Assembly (NCBI GenBank): GCA_030762895.1
Contig: CM061067.1
Location: forward strand, 52,105,667 to 52,169,666
Direction: 5' to 3'
Source of the DNA: Sophora flavescens
Lineage: Eukaryota; Streptophyta; Magnoliopsida; Fabales; Fabaceae
Length of the DNA: 64,000 nt
A model generated the notes under the pieces. That model ran no database searches and was not told where the DNA came from. It was given only the letters and a program-made list of their open reading frames with translations. The translations under genes and the position numbers were made by a program. Position 1 is the first letter of the stretch. Each line of letters begins with the position of its first letter. Below are positions 46,897-59,775 of the stretch, piece after piece.

Positions 46897-49775
46897 TTAA
46901 GCAGGAGGAGGTGGTGGGGGAGGAGGGTTATGAGCTTGACTTTTATTGAAGTCCACGAGGAATTCAAGCATTTTATTTACAACCTCTAAGGTTGGAGCCA
47001 TTGAAGTTTGAACTTGCTGATGGACATCCTCCTTGATCTTCTCAGTTATCCTTTCAACCTTCTCATCAACTATTTTGCCAACCCTTTCATCAACTATTTT
47101 TCCAAGAACCTCTTCAATATTAGATGGCAGAGCCTGTTGCCTTGAGCTTTCTGCAGACTCTTGAAAAGTGCTCAGTGTTCTTGAGTGATCTTCAGGGTGC
47201 ATCACAACTAGAGCTAAAGATTGAGAAGATTATCTTTCTGATGAGCTCTATTGGTGAATGGATTTAGCTGTATCTTCTAAACCAAATGCAGTGGCAGCTT
47301 GACCATGTTCTTCAGCAACAGGTTCATCTATGATAGGCTTTGAAGTAGGTAGGGGTTTCACAGAGATTTCCTTTGCCCATCTAACGGGGTAGATGAATTC
47401 CACATTTTTACTGTTTATAGGAAGTCCCTAGAGGTCTTTATAGATCATATATCTAAAGTGTGAAAGACCACACTTCCCTCTGACCTTGGGAATATCCTTC
47501 TTCTCCTCTTCAGACAGACCAGAGGAAGATGCTTCTCTGGTGCAGTGGATAATGTGAGACTTCCAGAAATCAGCAGCTCTATGTTTATTGATCAACTCAA
47601 TGGATTCAGTATGCAAAAGGAAATCCAGCATTGAGTAGTCAAAGGTCTCTTGGTCAAGATCAAGCATAGCTGATTCAGCTTCAGGCATCACTCCCTTGAA
47701 TCTTCTGTTTTTCAAGTCCTTGTCCTTATTTAGATCTAGCATTGGCAGTCTTGGACAAATCCTGTAGGACTTGATTCCAATTCCGGTTGCTTCATTATGC
47801 CTCGCCAGGATGGAGGGACAAAATGCGCGACTTTATCAGCTCTGATTTGATTGAATTCCCACTTCAGCATTTCATAGTAGAGTTGATCCAGAAAGAAGTC
47901 AGAGGCCCTCCGATAGACTCTGGGATGCTCAAAAGACACCTATTTTGTGTCCATTGGCATGATCACGGGAACATGCTTTGAAGATCTTGCTCTCTTCTGA
48001 GGAACCGTAGGAAGATTTTTCCTATTGGTGTCGGTTTCCCAGATAGGTATGACATGTCTCTCAACTCCATCAGTGAGGGGTAAGAATGGAGGAGTTTTGA
48101 CAAGATTATGGTAAATTTTTTTGGGGGGGAATTTGGTTAGGGGTAGGTGAGTGACTAATGGCCCTAAGTTATTGTGCATTTGAGAAGGCACATTTTTTAT
48201 TGATTTACACTCAGGATGAGGTAGGTAAAGGGGTTCAACAGATGGGCTGATTTCTTCCTCATACTCAGGTAGAGGATACCATCTGGTTGGAATGTATTCG
48301 GGTTCAGGTTGGTGAGAATGAAACATGATTTTCCATTCCCTTTTTACCTTGGCCCATTCCTCAGATTTGCCATTATAAAGGACAAGTTGGGGTGAAGGGA
48401 AATAAGGTTCTCAAGGGTTTGGGGAAAGGGGCACCAGGGGAAATGCCATCATCTGGTTGATTTAACCAGGGATCATCGGCGTGGATAATAGGTTGAAATT
48501 GTGAGGTGGCTATTTGTGTTGGTTGGGGTGAAAGGGGTGTGGGAATGTACACATCATTTGGAGAGGAGACAGGCTCACCATCAATCCTAGTTTCTAAACT
48601 AGATACTAGGGCATTTACTGCTATTTGAACAGGATCATTAGCATAGATGGTTACCTTAGAAGTCTTAGTTGATCTAGCTTTTCTTGCTGGTTGCCTTCTG
48701 GGTTTTGTTGGAATAGGCACAACGGCCTCAGCAGCAGCAGCAAAGATCTTCCGCTTCTTTAGAATTGAACTGATAGGAATGTTGTCCTCATCAGCTTCCT
48801 CATCTTCATTGTGAGAGAATATAACTCTTCTCTGCTTCTTTGCAGCAGGGGCATCAGAAGGTTCCTTGATAACAATGCCATCTGCAGATCTCTTGGGAGC
48901 GGGCTTCCTTGTAGCAGTAGTCTTTTGCCTAGTTACCCTTTTAACTCCTAGGACTTCAGCATTGTTTTGTTCCACTATCTCTTCTTTAGCCTTCATTAAC
49001 TCCTCAGTATTGGCCATTGCAGCAGCAGCATAGGTACTGAGATTCATGTTGGCTATATTCATTTTTCCAAAGTCTGTTGCAGACATTGGTTTTTCAGTCA
49101 GAATCCTAGCTTGCTCCTCAGGAGACTTTGCAGCAATAATCTCATGAATTCCTTTAGCCTTGAAAATCTTGGAGAGGATATGGCAAAAAGGAAGTGCAGA
49201 GAGTCTTTTCTTATTCATCACAACGTCTCTGAATCTTCCATACAGGATTTTTGGAAGATTGATTTTTGATTCTGTGAGAAGGATGGCAAAGATAGAATTT
49301 GTGTAGAGAGGAGAGGTTGTCCTTGGATCCAACCTTGTGAAGAACCACCTTGTTGAGAAGTTGATGAAGGATGCGAACGATGTCCTTCATTTCAGCAGCC
49401 TTCCAAGTGTGAGTTCTGACTGTATCCTCCTTCATGAGACGGACTTCGATGGTCTCAGAGCCACCCAAGTCCTCTTCCCAAGACTTAATGAAAACTAAAC
49501 CCTCCTAAGCACAGGAAATTACATCATCAATAGTTTTCTCCGTGATTATAATCTTCTTTCTTAATACCGTTGAGAAGAAATCAGTATCAGTCAGTTGGAT
49601 GTTTCTCCAGAAATCCCTGATTAGGTTGGGAAAGACAGAGACTTTCTCCACGAAGAGCCCTCCTCACCCAGCTGCATTGACATATTTGCTTATGTCTAGA
49701 TTGTAGTCTTGCAGCACTCCAAGGTTGAAATGATTCTCTATAGCCAAGTTGAGCTTGTCCACGTTAAAGGTTGAA
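46897..49775 (-). pseudogene. Envelope-position ORF of the left copia arm, broken
   Basis: The extra ORF that SIRE/Maximus-type copia elements carry between pol and the 3' LTR; its role is unproven and it is often called envelope-like only by position. It should start at 49773-49775, but the ATG is ATA here (ATG at 56306 in the right arm). Domains by comparison: N-terminal conserved part (LGGSETIEVRLMKEDTVRTH), Lys/Arg and Glu-rich middle, a conserved late block (WVSFEHPRVY), a Lys/Glu coiled coil (GKIVDERVGKIVDEKVE) and a Pro-rich end. Broken by in-frame stops and frame changes at about 47220, 47430-47740, 48370 and 49500-49670. No clear signal peptide or membrane segment. Confidence 0.75.
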
Positions 49776-50281
49776 GAAGAAGCTATTTTAGGTGATCAAA
49801 GAGCTTAGGGTTTGAAAGCAGAGAGAGGTAAAGAGAGATATAGCTCGAGAGGTTATGCAAGCATAAAGTTTTTCTCAGAGGGAAAAGATTACTTTTAAAG
49901 AAATTTTGAATATCAAAGGTTTTTTTAAAAAACTTTTGACATGACATGTCATTATGATAAAACGACATTAGTAACTTGGAATCATAAAAAGGTCTTGATG
50001 GGATTGATGGAAGTACTGACTCAGCAAAAAGAATAAAGGATAAATTTGTCTTGAGACAAAATAAATGCATTTTTTAACACACAAAAAAACACTTAAACAC
50101 GGACAGATGTGAACTTTTCTAAAACTATACAATGGACGCAATAACTAGTATTAGTGGACGCGTCATATGGACGTGCAATACAATATGCAATAGACGCATA
50201 ATTTCAAATAGGTATTAGACAAGCATTGGTAATAGACGCAGGATTAACAAAACAAATTTTTCTCGAGGCTGGACGCCTGAA

Positions 50282-53200
50282 TTAATCCACACATATCATA
50301 TGAAGATGCTCTCTAATAAAGATAAATCTGTCATCTGCAAGAGGTTTAGTAAAGATATATGCCCGTTGATGGTCAGTATCTACAAATTGAATATCAATCA
50401 CACCTTTTTGCACATAATCACTAATAAAATGATGTTTAATCTCTATGTGCTTAGCCCTAGAATGTAAAATTGGATTCTTAGATAGATTTATTGCAGCAGT
50501 ATTATCACACATAAGCGGAATACTACTTACAAATACATTGTAGTCCTCCAATTGATGTTTGATCCAGATAAGTTGAAAGCAGTAACTTGCAGCTGATATA
50601 TACTCAGCTTCAGCAATTGATAAAGCAATGGTACTTTGTCTTTTGCTTGACCATGAAACAAGATTAGCTCCAATGAAGTGACATCCACCACTAGTGTTTT
50701 TTCTTTCAATTCTATCTCTAACATAGTCAGCATCATAGAAACCAACTAATCTGTAATCTTCATTTTTCTTAAAGCACAAACCAAGATTAGTAGTACCTTT
50801 TAAATATCTAAAAATTCTCTTAACTGCTGATAAGTGAGATTCTCTAGGATCAGATTGAAATCGAGCACATAAACAAACACTGAATATAAAATCAGGCCTA
50901 GACGCAGTAAGATATAAGAGATATCCATTCATACCTCTGTATACCTTTTGGTCTACCTTTTTCTCTTTATCATCTTTGTTCAGTATGGAAGTGTGGTGCA
51001 TAGAAGTATTCATTAGTTTACAATCATCCATCTTAAACTTCTTCTGAAGTTCTTTTGTATACTTAGTTTGGTGAATGAGCACCTCGTCCATGGTTTGTTT
51101 TACTTGAAGTCCAAGGAAGAATTTGAGTTCTCCCATCATACTCATTTCAAACTATTTCTGCATTAACTTAGAATTCTTTGCATAGAGACTCATTAGTACC
51201 ACCAAAAATAATATCATCAACATATATCTGTACAACTATGAAATTTGACTTCATGAATTTTCTAAATAAGGTTGTGTCAACCTTTCCCCTATTGAATCCA
51301 TTTTTCATAATAAAGGAACTTAGTCTGTCATACCAAGATCTAGGAGCTTGCTTGAGACCGTACAAAGCTTTCTTAAGCTTATATACGTGTTCAGGATGGG
51401 TTTCACACTCAAAACCCGAAGGTTTCATAACATAGACTTCTTCATTAATAAAGCCATTTAGAAAAGCACTCTTAACATCCATCTGAAAAAACATAATACT
51501 ATGATGTGCAGCGAATGAAAGTAGAATTCTAATAGCTTCTAATCTAGCAACAAGTGCAAAGGTTTCAATATAATCTATACCTTCTTCTTGAGAGAAACCT
51601 TGAGCAACAAGTCTTGCCTTGTTTCTGATTACCTTACCAGTTTCATCAAGTTTGTTTCTGTAAAACCACTTTGTTCCAATCACTGATTTGTCTTTGGGCA
51701 GTGGAACCAGAGTCCAAACATCACTTATTTCAAACTGATTGAGTTCTTCTTGCATAGCTAGAATCCAACCATCATCTAGCATAGTCCCGTCTATTGTTTT
51801 TGGTTCCAACTCAGAGACTAGTGCAGAATTGTCTTGTTCTCTGAAGGTTGATCTGGTTCTTAGCTTGTCATTGGGGTTTCCAATGATCTGATCTTGTGGA
51901 TGATAATTCTTGAAATGCCAAGATTTTTGAACTGTACGATGTTGAGAAGTGGAAGTTTCTGGTTGTTGAGTGGGGCCATCTTCTTGATCATCAACTTTTA
52001 TCTCAGGTGAGTCTCCTAGAATGCTTAGATCAAGATCTGCAAAAGCTTCATCTAGCTTTGATAATTTCTTATCAGGCTGTTTGTCATCAAACTTGACATG
52101 AATACTTTCCTCTACTATCAGAGTACTAGAATTATAAACTCTAAAGCCTTTAGATGTTTCAGAATATCCTAATAATATTCCACTATCTGTTTTAGCATCA
52201 AACTTACCAAGTTGATCTTTAGTATTTAGTATATAGCATTTACAACCAAAGGGGTGAAAATAAGATATGTTGGGTTTTCTTCCTTTCCACAATTCATAAG
52301 GAGTCTTATTCAGGATAGGTCTAATGTATATTCTGTTCTGAATGTAACAGCCAGTATTAACAGCTTCAGCCCAAAAGTGTCTAGGGACAGAGTTGTCATT
52401 GAGCATAGTCCTAGCCATCTCTTGAAGAGATCTGTTCTTTCTCTCTACCACACCATTTTGCCATGGTGTTCTAGGTATCGAGAAGTTGTGAAGGATACCA
52501 CTTTCTTCACAGAACTTATGAAATAACTCATTTTCAAACTATTCCTCATGGTCACTTTTGATTGAAGTGATACACATGCATTTTTCATTCTGTACACGTT
52601 TGCAGAATACAGAAAAGACCTTAAAAGACTCATCCTTTTGAGTTAGGAACATAACCCATGTCCATCTAGTGTAATCGTCTACTATGACAAGACCATATTT
52701 CTTACCACTGACAGAGGCAGTCCTTGTTGGACCAAAAAGATCAAGATGTAGCAACTCTAGTGGTCTATTGGTACTAACAACATTCTTAGATTCAAAAGAA
52801 CCTTTGACTTGTTTTCCCTTTTGACATGCATCACAGAGAGCATCAGATTTGAACTTAAGGTTTGGTAGTCCTCTCACGAGGTTATGCTTGTTTAGCTTTG
52901 AAATTAATTTCAAGCTTACATGACCTAGACTTTTGTGCCAAATCCATCGCTCTTCTTCAATGGACAATAGACATGAGACACTTTGATTTGAGAGGTCTTC
53001 CAAGTCAATCTTGTAAAGATTGTTTTACCTTTTTGCAGTGAATAAAAGTGATCCATCATCTTCCTTAACAGTACACATGTTCTTATCAAAAGACACTATA
53101 TATCCACTGTCACATAATTGACTTATGATCAGTAGATTGTACTTCAAGCCATTTACTAAAAGAACATTATCAATGGAGGGAAAAGGATGTTTACCAATTT

Positions 53201-53660
53201 TACCTATACCAATGATTTTCCCTTTCTAATTTCCTCTAAATGTGTCCCAGCAACCATCTTTGGGCTTAAGGTTTTGGAACATAGACCTTTCTCCCGTCTT
53301 GTATCGTGAGTAGCCATTGTCCAAGTACTAAGACATCTGTTTCCTTCCTGTTGTTAAGCCAATCTGCAACAGGTATTATCTTATCTTTAGGTACCCAAAC
53401 TGACTTGGGTCCTTTCTTGTTAGTTGTCGCTAGACGAGTATGCTTAGCTTGTTTATTGTGTATGCATCTAGATGTAATATGCCCACTTTTTCCACACACT
53501 TTACAAAAGGTGTTGGACGAACTAGACTTAGCTTTGGTATATTTATTTGGAACTTTTGAAGCTCTATGTTGTTCAAGTGGTTTTGACTTTTTCTGAGATG
53601 CGTCTTGCTTCTCTTTGTCATAACTAAGACCAGATTTATCATAAGATGACCTAGAGTACC
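50282..53660 (-). pseudogene. pol: Ty1/copia gag end and pol of the left arm, broken
   Basis: Reading leftward: a gag C-terminal piece with a CCHC knuckle CGKSGHITSRC (about 53467-53499), protease remnant, GAG-pre-integrase (RWIWHKSLGHVS), integrase (LDLFGPTRTASVSGKKYG with a DDYTRW Asp), RT (IGTKWFYRNKLDETGKVIRN, the IYVDDIIFGGTNE catalytic block near 51205) and RNase H (CDADY-equivalent FYDADYVRD; STIALSIAEAEYISAA). It ends with HLHMICVD at 50282. The copia order is gag-protease-integrase-RT-RNase H. Breaks: stop near 53228, frame change near 53270, TAA near 53028 (also in the right arm), stop near 52540, TAG near 51150. The right arm, gag and integrase N-terminal parts differ in what is deleted. 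Confidence 0.9.
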
Positions 53661-53675
53661 TTAAATTGAGAATAG
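53650..53675. other. Head-to-head junction of the two copia arms
   Basis: On the minus side the gag C-terminal frame (reading SRSSYDKSGLSYD) runs up to about 53660; on the plus side the gag middle frame (AKITAIQEAKNLN) opens at about 53675. No duplicated or linker sequence is obvious between them. The join is placed within about 15 bases by where the two gag similarities stop. Confidence 0.65.
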
Positions 53676-54345
53676 CTAAAATAACTGCTATTCAGGAAGC
53701 CAAAAACCTGAATACGCTCTCTCTGGAAGAGCTTCTTGGATCTTTCAAGGTTCATGAACTTGAACTTAATGAAGAAGAAAATTCCGAAAAAGAAAAATCT
53801 ATTGCCCTAAAGGCAAAGGAAGCAAGTTCTTCAAAAGTTCTCAAAGCTGCTGAGTCATCAGATGAGTCTGAATCTTCTGATAATGATGAAGGATCAGACG
53901 AGGATGAATCGTCCTTCATCTCCAGGAAGATTCAACATTTATGGAGAAAGAAATGTGGTTTTAGAAGGAAGTAACTCAACAAAAAGTTTTCCAAGGAGAA
54001 GTCAGACTCCAAGGAAAAAGGTCCACCCTTGTGCTTTGGATGCAAGAAACCTGATCATTTCAAAGCTGACTGCCCTGAGCTAAAGAATAAAAAGAAATTC
54101 TTCAAAAAGAAGAAAAGCTTAATGGCTACATGGGAGGATCTCGATCTGTCTTCATCAAATGAAGAAAATGAAGTTGAGGAAGAGGCAAATATCTGTCTCA
54201 AGGCAGACACTGTATCAGAAAGTGAATACACTGATGCCGAGATTTGCTTAACAACAGGAAGAAAACAGATGTCTTGGTACTTGGACAGTGGCTGCTCACG
54301 ACATGACGGGAGAAATGTCTATGTTCCAAAGCCTTAAGCCCAAAG
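53666..54345 (+). pseudogene. gag: Ty1/copia gag fragment of the right arm
   Basis: Starts inside the UBN2 region (TAIQEAKNLNTLSLEELLGS), acidic Ser/Asp stretch, TAA at 53971 where element A has CAA (RRKQ), then the CCHC knuckle CFGCKKPDHFKADC (54032-54073). After DTVSESEYTDAEIC the text jumps directly to a protease-type phrase (NRK..QMSWYLDSGCSRH), so the gag C-terminus and second knuckle present in the left arm are deleted here. Confidence 0.85.
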
Positions 54346-54672
54346 ATGGTGACTGGGTCACATTTGGAGGAAATCAGAAAGGGAAAATCACTGGTATAGG
54401 TAAAATTGGTAAACATCATTTTCCCTCCATTGATAATGTTCTTGTAGTAAATGACTGGAAGCACAATCTACTGAGCATAAGTCAATTATGTGACAGTAGA
54501 TATGCAGTTTCTTTTGATAATAACATCTGTACTGTCAAGAAAGATGATGGATCACTTTTATTCACTGCTAAAAGGTAAAACAATCTCTATAAGATTGACT
54601 TGGAGGACCTATCAAATCAAAGTGTCTCATGTTTAGTGTCCATTGAAGATGAGCGATGGATTTGGCACAAAA
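54250..54672 (+). pseudogene. Copia protease and GAG-pre-integrase start, right arm
   Basis: WYLDSGCSRH is the aspartic protease active-site region. It is followed by a frame change, a KPKDGDWVTFGGN stretch, DNVLVVNDWKHNLLSISQLC, then a TAA after LLFTAKR (shared with the left arm) and the ERWIWHK start of GAG-pre-integrase. The similarity stops at 54672, where the sequence jumps into RT. Confidence 0.85.
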
Positions 54673-55830
54673 GGCCAGGTCATGCAACCTCCGGGTTTTG
54701 ACTGTGAAACTCATCCTGAACATGTATATAAGCTTAAGAAAGCTTTGTAAGGTCTTAAGCAAGCTCCTAGAGCTTGGTATGACAGACTAAGTTCCTTTCT
54801 TATGGAAAATGGATTCAATAGAGGAAAGGTTGACACAACCTTATTTAGAAAATCCATTAAGTCTAATTTCATAGTTGTACAAATATATGTTGATGATATT
54901 ATTTTTGGTGGTACTAATGAGTTTCTATGCAAAGAATTCTCTAAGTTAATGCAGAAGGAGTTTGAATTGAGCATGATGGGAGAACTTAAGTTCTTCCTTG
55001 GACTTCAAGTAAAACAAACCTTGGACTAGGTGCTCAACCACCAAACTACGTATACAAAAGAGCTTCTGAAGAAGTTTAAGATGGATGATTGTAAGCCAAT
55101 GAATACTCCTATGCACCCCACTTCCATACCAAACAAAGATGATAAAGAGAAAAAGGTAGACCAAAAGGTATACAGAGGTATGATTGGATCTCTATTATAT
55201 CTTACTGCGTCTAGGCCTGATATTATGTTCAGTGTATACTTATGTGCTTGATTTCAATCTGATCCTAGAGAATCTCACTTATCAGCAGTTAAGAGAATTT
55301 TTAGATATTTAAAAGGTGCTACTAATCTTGGTTTGTGATTTAAGAAAAATGAAGATTACATATTGATTGGTTTCTGTGATGCTGACTATACTGGAGATAG
55401 AATTGAAAGAAAAAGCATTAATGGAGGATGTCACTTCATTAGAGCTAATCTTGTCTCATGGTCAAGCAAAAGACAAAGTACCATTGCCTTATCAACTACC
55501 GAAGCTGAGTATATATCAGCTGCAAGTTGCTGCTCACAACTTCTCTGGATCAAACATTAATTGGCGGACTACAATGTGTTTGTAAGTAGTATTCCACTTA
55601 TGTATGATAATACTGCTGCAATAAATCTATCTAAGAATCCAATTTTGCATTATAGAGCTAAGCATATAGAGATTAAACATCATTTCATGAGGGATTATGT
55701 GCAAAAAGGTGTATTTGATATACAATTTGTTGATACTGACCATCAATGGGCAGATATCTTTACTAAACCTCTTGCAGAGGACAGATTTATCTTTATTAGG
55801 AAGCATCTTAACATGATATGTGTGGATTAA
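54673..55830 (+). pseudogene. Copia RT end and RNase H, right arm
   Basis: Begins in the late RT at the GF(D/E)CETHPEHVYKLKKAL block. YGLKQ is TAA-interrupted near 54748. The catalytic IYVDDIIFGGTNE block is intact (54886-54930). Stops follow near 55028, 55249 and 55337, then RNase H (GFCDADYTGDR, STIALSTTEAEYISAA), TAA near 55558, and the end DRFIFIRKHLNMICVD at 55828. Integrase and the RT N-terminus are missing. Confidence 0.88.
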
Positions 55831-56305
55831 TTTAGGCGTCCATCCTTTAGAAAAAATTGTTTTGACAATCTTGCGTCTATTACTTATGCACATCTATTAC
55901 CTATTAAAAGTTGTGCGACTATTGCATGTTGTGTTGCACGTCTACTATATGTCGGGTCTGCTGGTATTGTTTACTGCATTTAGTGTGTCGTTTCAGACGA
56001 GTCCACATCTGCTTGCATCTAAGCATATTTTTATTAAATGCATTTATTTTGTCTCAGTGACAAATTTATCCTTTATTCTCTTTGCTCAGTCAGTACTTCC
56101 ATCGATCCCATCAAGACCTTTTTATAGTTCCAAGTTACCGACACCGTTTTATCCATAATGACGTGTCATGTCAAAAGTTTTTTTTTAACCTTTGGGATTC
56201 AAAAATCTTTTAAAAGTAATCTTTTCCCCCTAAGAAAAACTTTACACTTCCCTAACCTCTCGAGGTCTCTCGACTTTCAAACCCTAAGCTCTCTATTCAC
56301 CTAAA
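55831..56305. other. Spacer between pol and the extra ORF, right arm
   Basis: Non-coding sequence rich in short GTC/GACGC phrases, matched in inverse by 49790-50280 in the left arm; no additional gene. Confidence 0.6.
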
Positions 56306-59300
56306 ATGGCTTCTTCTTCAACCTTCAACGTGGACAAGCTTAACTTGGCGGTTGAGCATCATTTCAACTTTGGAGTGTTGCAAGAATACAACTTAGACAT
56401 AAGCAAGTATGTTAATGCAGCTGGGTGGGGAGGACTCTTCACAGAGAAAGTCTCTGTCTTTCCCAACCTGATTAGGGATTTCTGGAGGAATGTTCAAGTG
56501 ACAGATACTGACTTTTTCTCTACTGTATTGAGAAAGATTGTAGTCTCGGAGAAGACTATTGTTAATGCTATTTTCTGTGTTCGGGAAGGTTTGGTTTTTA
56601 TTGAGTCATGGGAAGCTGATTTGGGTGGCTCTGAGACCATTGAAGTCTGTCTCATGAAAGAAGAGACGGTCAGAACTCACACTTGGAAAGCTGTTGAAAT
56701 AAAGGACATTGTTCGCATCCTTCATCTGCTTCTTAATAAAGTGGTTCTTCATAAGGTTGGATCCAAAGACAACCTCTCCTTTCTGCACAAATTCTGCCTT
56801 TGCCATCTTCTCACCAAAACGAAGATCAATCTTCCAAGAATTCTGTATGGAAGATTTAGAGATGCTGTGATGAACAAGAAAAGACTCTCAGCATTTCCCT
56901 ATTGCCATCTTCTTTATAAGATTTTCAAGGCTCAAGGAATTCATGAAATTTTTGCTGCAAGGACACCTGAAGAGCAAGCTAGGATCTTAACTGAAAAACC
57001 AATGTCGGCTGTAGACTTTGGTAAAATGAATATAGCTAACATGAACCTCAGTACCTATGCTGCTGCTGTAATGACCAAAACTGAGGAGCTGATGAAAATG
57101 AAAGAGGAAATGGTGGAACAAACCACTGTTAAGGCTATGGAGCCAAAGAAGAATATCAAGAAAAAGACCACTGCAGCAAGGATGCCTGCCCCCAAGAGAC
57201 CAGCTGGTGACATTGTTATCATGGAACCTTCTGATGCTCCTGCTGTGAAGAAGCAAAGAAGAGTTATCCTCTCACACAATGAGGACGAGGAAGCTGATGA
57301 GGACAGAGTTCCTATCAGTATCATCCTGAAGAAGCAGAAAACTTCTGTTGCTGCTGCTGAGGCTGTTGTGCCCGTCTCAACAAAACCCAGAAGGTAACCA
57401 GCATGAAAGACCAGAACAACTAAGACTTCTAAGGCAACCATCTCTGCTAGTGATCCTGTTCAAATAGCAGTAGACGCCTTAGTGTCTAGTCTAGAAACTA
57501 GGGTTGATGTGGTTCCTATTGTTGTTACCTCTGATGATAATATTGCTGTCTCCACTCCAGATGATGTATACATTCCCACACCCCTCTCACCCTAACCAAC
57601 ATAAATTGACCAAACCACAAACTTGCCTGCATCTTCACCTGTTCACTCGCAAATAGCCACCTCATCCAGACCACAATTTCAACCAATTATTCCTACCAAT
57701 GATCCCTGGTTCAATCAACCAGATGACGGCATTTCCCCTGGTGCTCCCTTCCCAAAACCCTTAAGAACCTTATTTCCCTTCACCCCAATTTCTATTATTG
57801 ATGATGGCAAATCTGAGGATTGGGCCAAAGTAAAAAGGGAATGGAGAGTTCTGTTTCTCACTCACCAACCTGAACATATTCTTAACAGGTGGTACCCCCT
57901 ACCAGAGTATGAGGAAGAAATAAGCCCACCTGTTGAACCCTTCCATTTACCTCATCCTGACTGCAAATTAATCACAAAAGTGCCTTTACAAATGCACAAC
58001 AACATAGGACCCTTAGTCACTCACCTGCCCCTAAACAAATTCCCCCCCAGAAAAATCTATCCTAACCTTGTCAAAACTCCACCTCTCTTACCCCTCACTG
58101 ATGGAGTTGAGAGACACATAATACCCGTATGGGAGACAGACCCTAAAAGAAAGAATCTTCCTACCCTCCCTGAAAGAAGAGCAAGATCGTCAAAGCATAT
58201 TCCTATAATCATGACCATTGACACAAAATGGGTATCCTTTGAGCATCCTAGAGTCTATGGGAGGGCCTTTGATTTCTTCCTGGATCAGCTCATCTATGAA
58301 ATGATGAAGTGGGAATTCAGTCATTTCAGAGTTGATAGAGCCGCACATTTTGTCCCCCCATCCTGGCTGAGACATAGTGAAGCAACAAGAGTTGGAATCA
58401 TGCCTTACACAATCTGTCCAGGACTACCGATGGTTGATCTGAATAAGGACAAGGACAAAAGATTCAAAGGAGTTATGCCAGAAGCTGAATCTGCAATGCT
58501 TGATCTGAATCAAGAAACTTTTGACTGATCCATGCAGGATTTCTTTTTGCATACTGAATCCATTGGGTTGATCAATAAACAACGTGCTGCAGATTTCTTG
58601 AAATCTCACATCATTCACTGCACACGAGAAGCATCTTCCTCTGGACCGACCCAAGAAGAGAAGAAGGAAATTACCAAAGTCAGAGGAAAGTGTGGTCTTT
58701 CTAACTTTTGTTACATGATCTATAAAGACCATTGGGGACTTCCCATAACAAATAGAGATGTGGAATTCTGCTACCCCATCATTTGAGCAAAGGAAGTATC
58801 AGTGACCCCTTTACCCCTTTTAGTGATTAATCATGCTTCGTCTTCACTTCCTTCCGAGCTCCTAAAAGATGAAATTGTAGTTGAAGGACCTGGCATGAAT
58901 GCCACTTTTTTTGGCTCAGGTGGTCCTGAAGAAGAAACTGATGAGTCCATCTCCAAACAAAGCTCATCAGGAAAGTACTCTTCTCAACCACTAGCTTTGG
59001 CTGTGATGCACCCTTCAGATCACCCTGAACACTCCAGAGCCTTAAGCACTTTTCAAGAATCTGCTGAGAGTTCAAGACAACATGCTCTGCCATAGAACCT
59101 TGAAGAGATACTTGGCAAAATGGTTGATGATAGAGTTGGCAAGATAGTTGATGACAAGGTTGAGAAGATGACTGAGAAAATTAAGGAGGATGTCCAACAA
59201 CAAGTTCAAACATCAATGGATCCAACCTTAGAAGTTGTTAACAAAATGCTGGAATTCTTGATGGATTTCAAGAAAAGCCAGACTCAGAACCCTCCACCTC

Positions 59301-59320
59301 CACCACTTCCTCCTGCCTAA
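56306..59320 (+). pseudogene. Envelope-position ORF of the right copia arm (about 1005 codons, with in-frame stops)
   Basis: One reading frame of 3015 bases from an ATG at 56306 (MASSSTFNVDKLNLAVEHHF) to TAA, interrupted in frame by stops at about 57395, 57593, 58526, 58784 and 59093 but, as far as I can see, without a frameshift. It may be a recently silenced ORF. Regions: conserved N-terminal domain (to about residue 290), Lys/Ala/Pro-rich linker with IVIMEPSDAPAVKKQRRV, a Pro-rich segment, a conserved block with HIIPVWETDPKRKNLP and WVSFEHPRVYGRAFDFFLDQ, a Lys/Glu coiled coil and a terminal Pro run (PPPPPLPPA). No membrane helix or signal peptide is evident, which argues against a true envelope. 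Confidence 0.82.
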
Positions 59321-59421
59321 CCTTAACCTTTTTTTTTAATATATATATACTGACAATGATGGTTCACTCCTTTTTACCTTTTTGGCTGATGACAAAAATG
59401 GGGAGAAAGGAAATAAAAGAG

Positions 59422-59424
<3 letters not shown>

Positions 59425-59463
<39 letters not shown>
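59425..59463. repeat. (TA)n microsatellite
   Basis: About nineteen TA units between the extra ORF and the polypurine tract; absent at this length in the left arm (shorter ATATATATAT near 46787). Confidence 0.92.
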
Positions 59464-59467
<4 letters not shown>

Positions 59468-59761
59468 AAGTTTTATTTTTGAAAAGATCATATTTGTCTG
59501 CATATGCATATTCTGTTTTCTACTTGATAACTGCTCTGACACTTATGTTTTCCTATTTGCTCTGATATCTGCTGACTATGCTTATTTATTCCTTCATATA
59601 TACTCTAAGTTTTATAAGCTGTTGCACTTATCTATTAGCTTATATGAAGTTTGTCTCATATGCTTTTTACTGATTATTTATCCGAATGATTTGTCTTAGG
59701 GGGAGCCCTGCAGGCTCTCTTAGACTTCGTTTTTCAAATTTAATTAGTTTTTGTCATCATT

Positions 59762-59774
59762 AAAAAGGGGGAGA
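59762..59774 (+). other. Polypurine tract, right arm
   Basis: AAAAAGGGGGAGA directly before the LTR start TGTTGGAACC. Confidence 0.9.
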
Positions 59775-59775
59775 T

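Noticed and set aside
59382..59699. 105-aa protein upstream of the right copia LTR
   Set aside because: Its body is the (TA)n microsatellite and the untranslated region before the polypurine tract.
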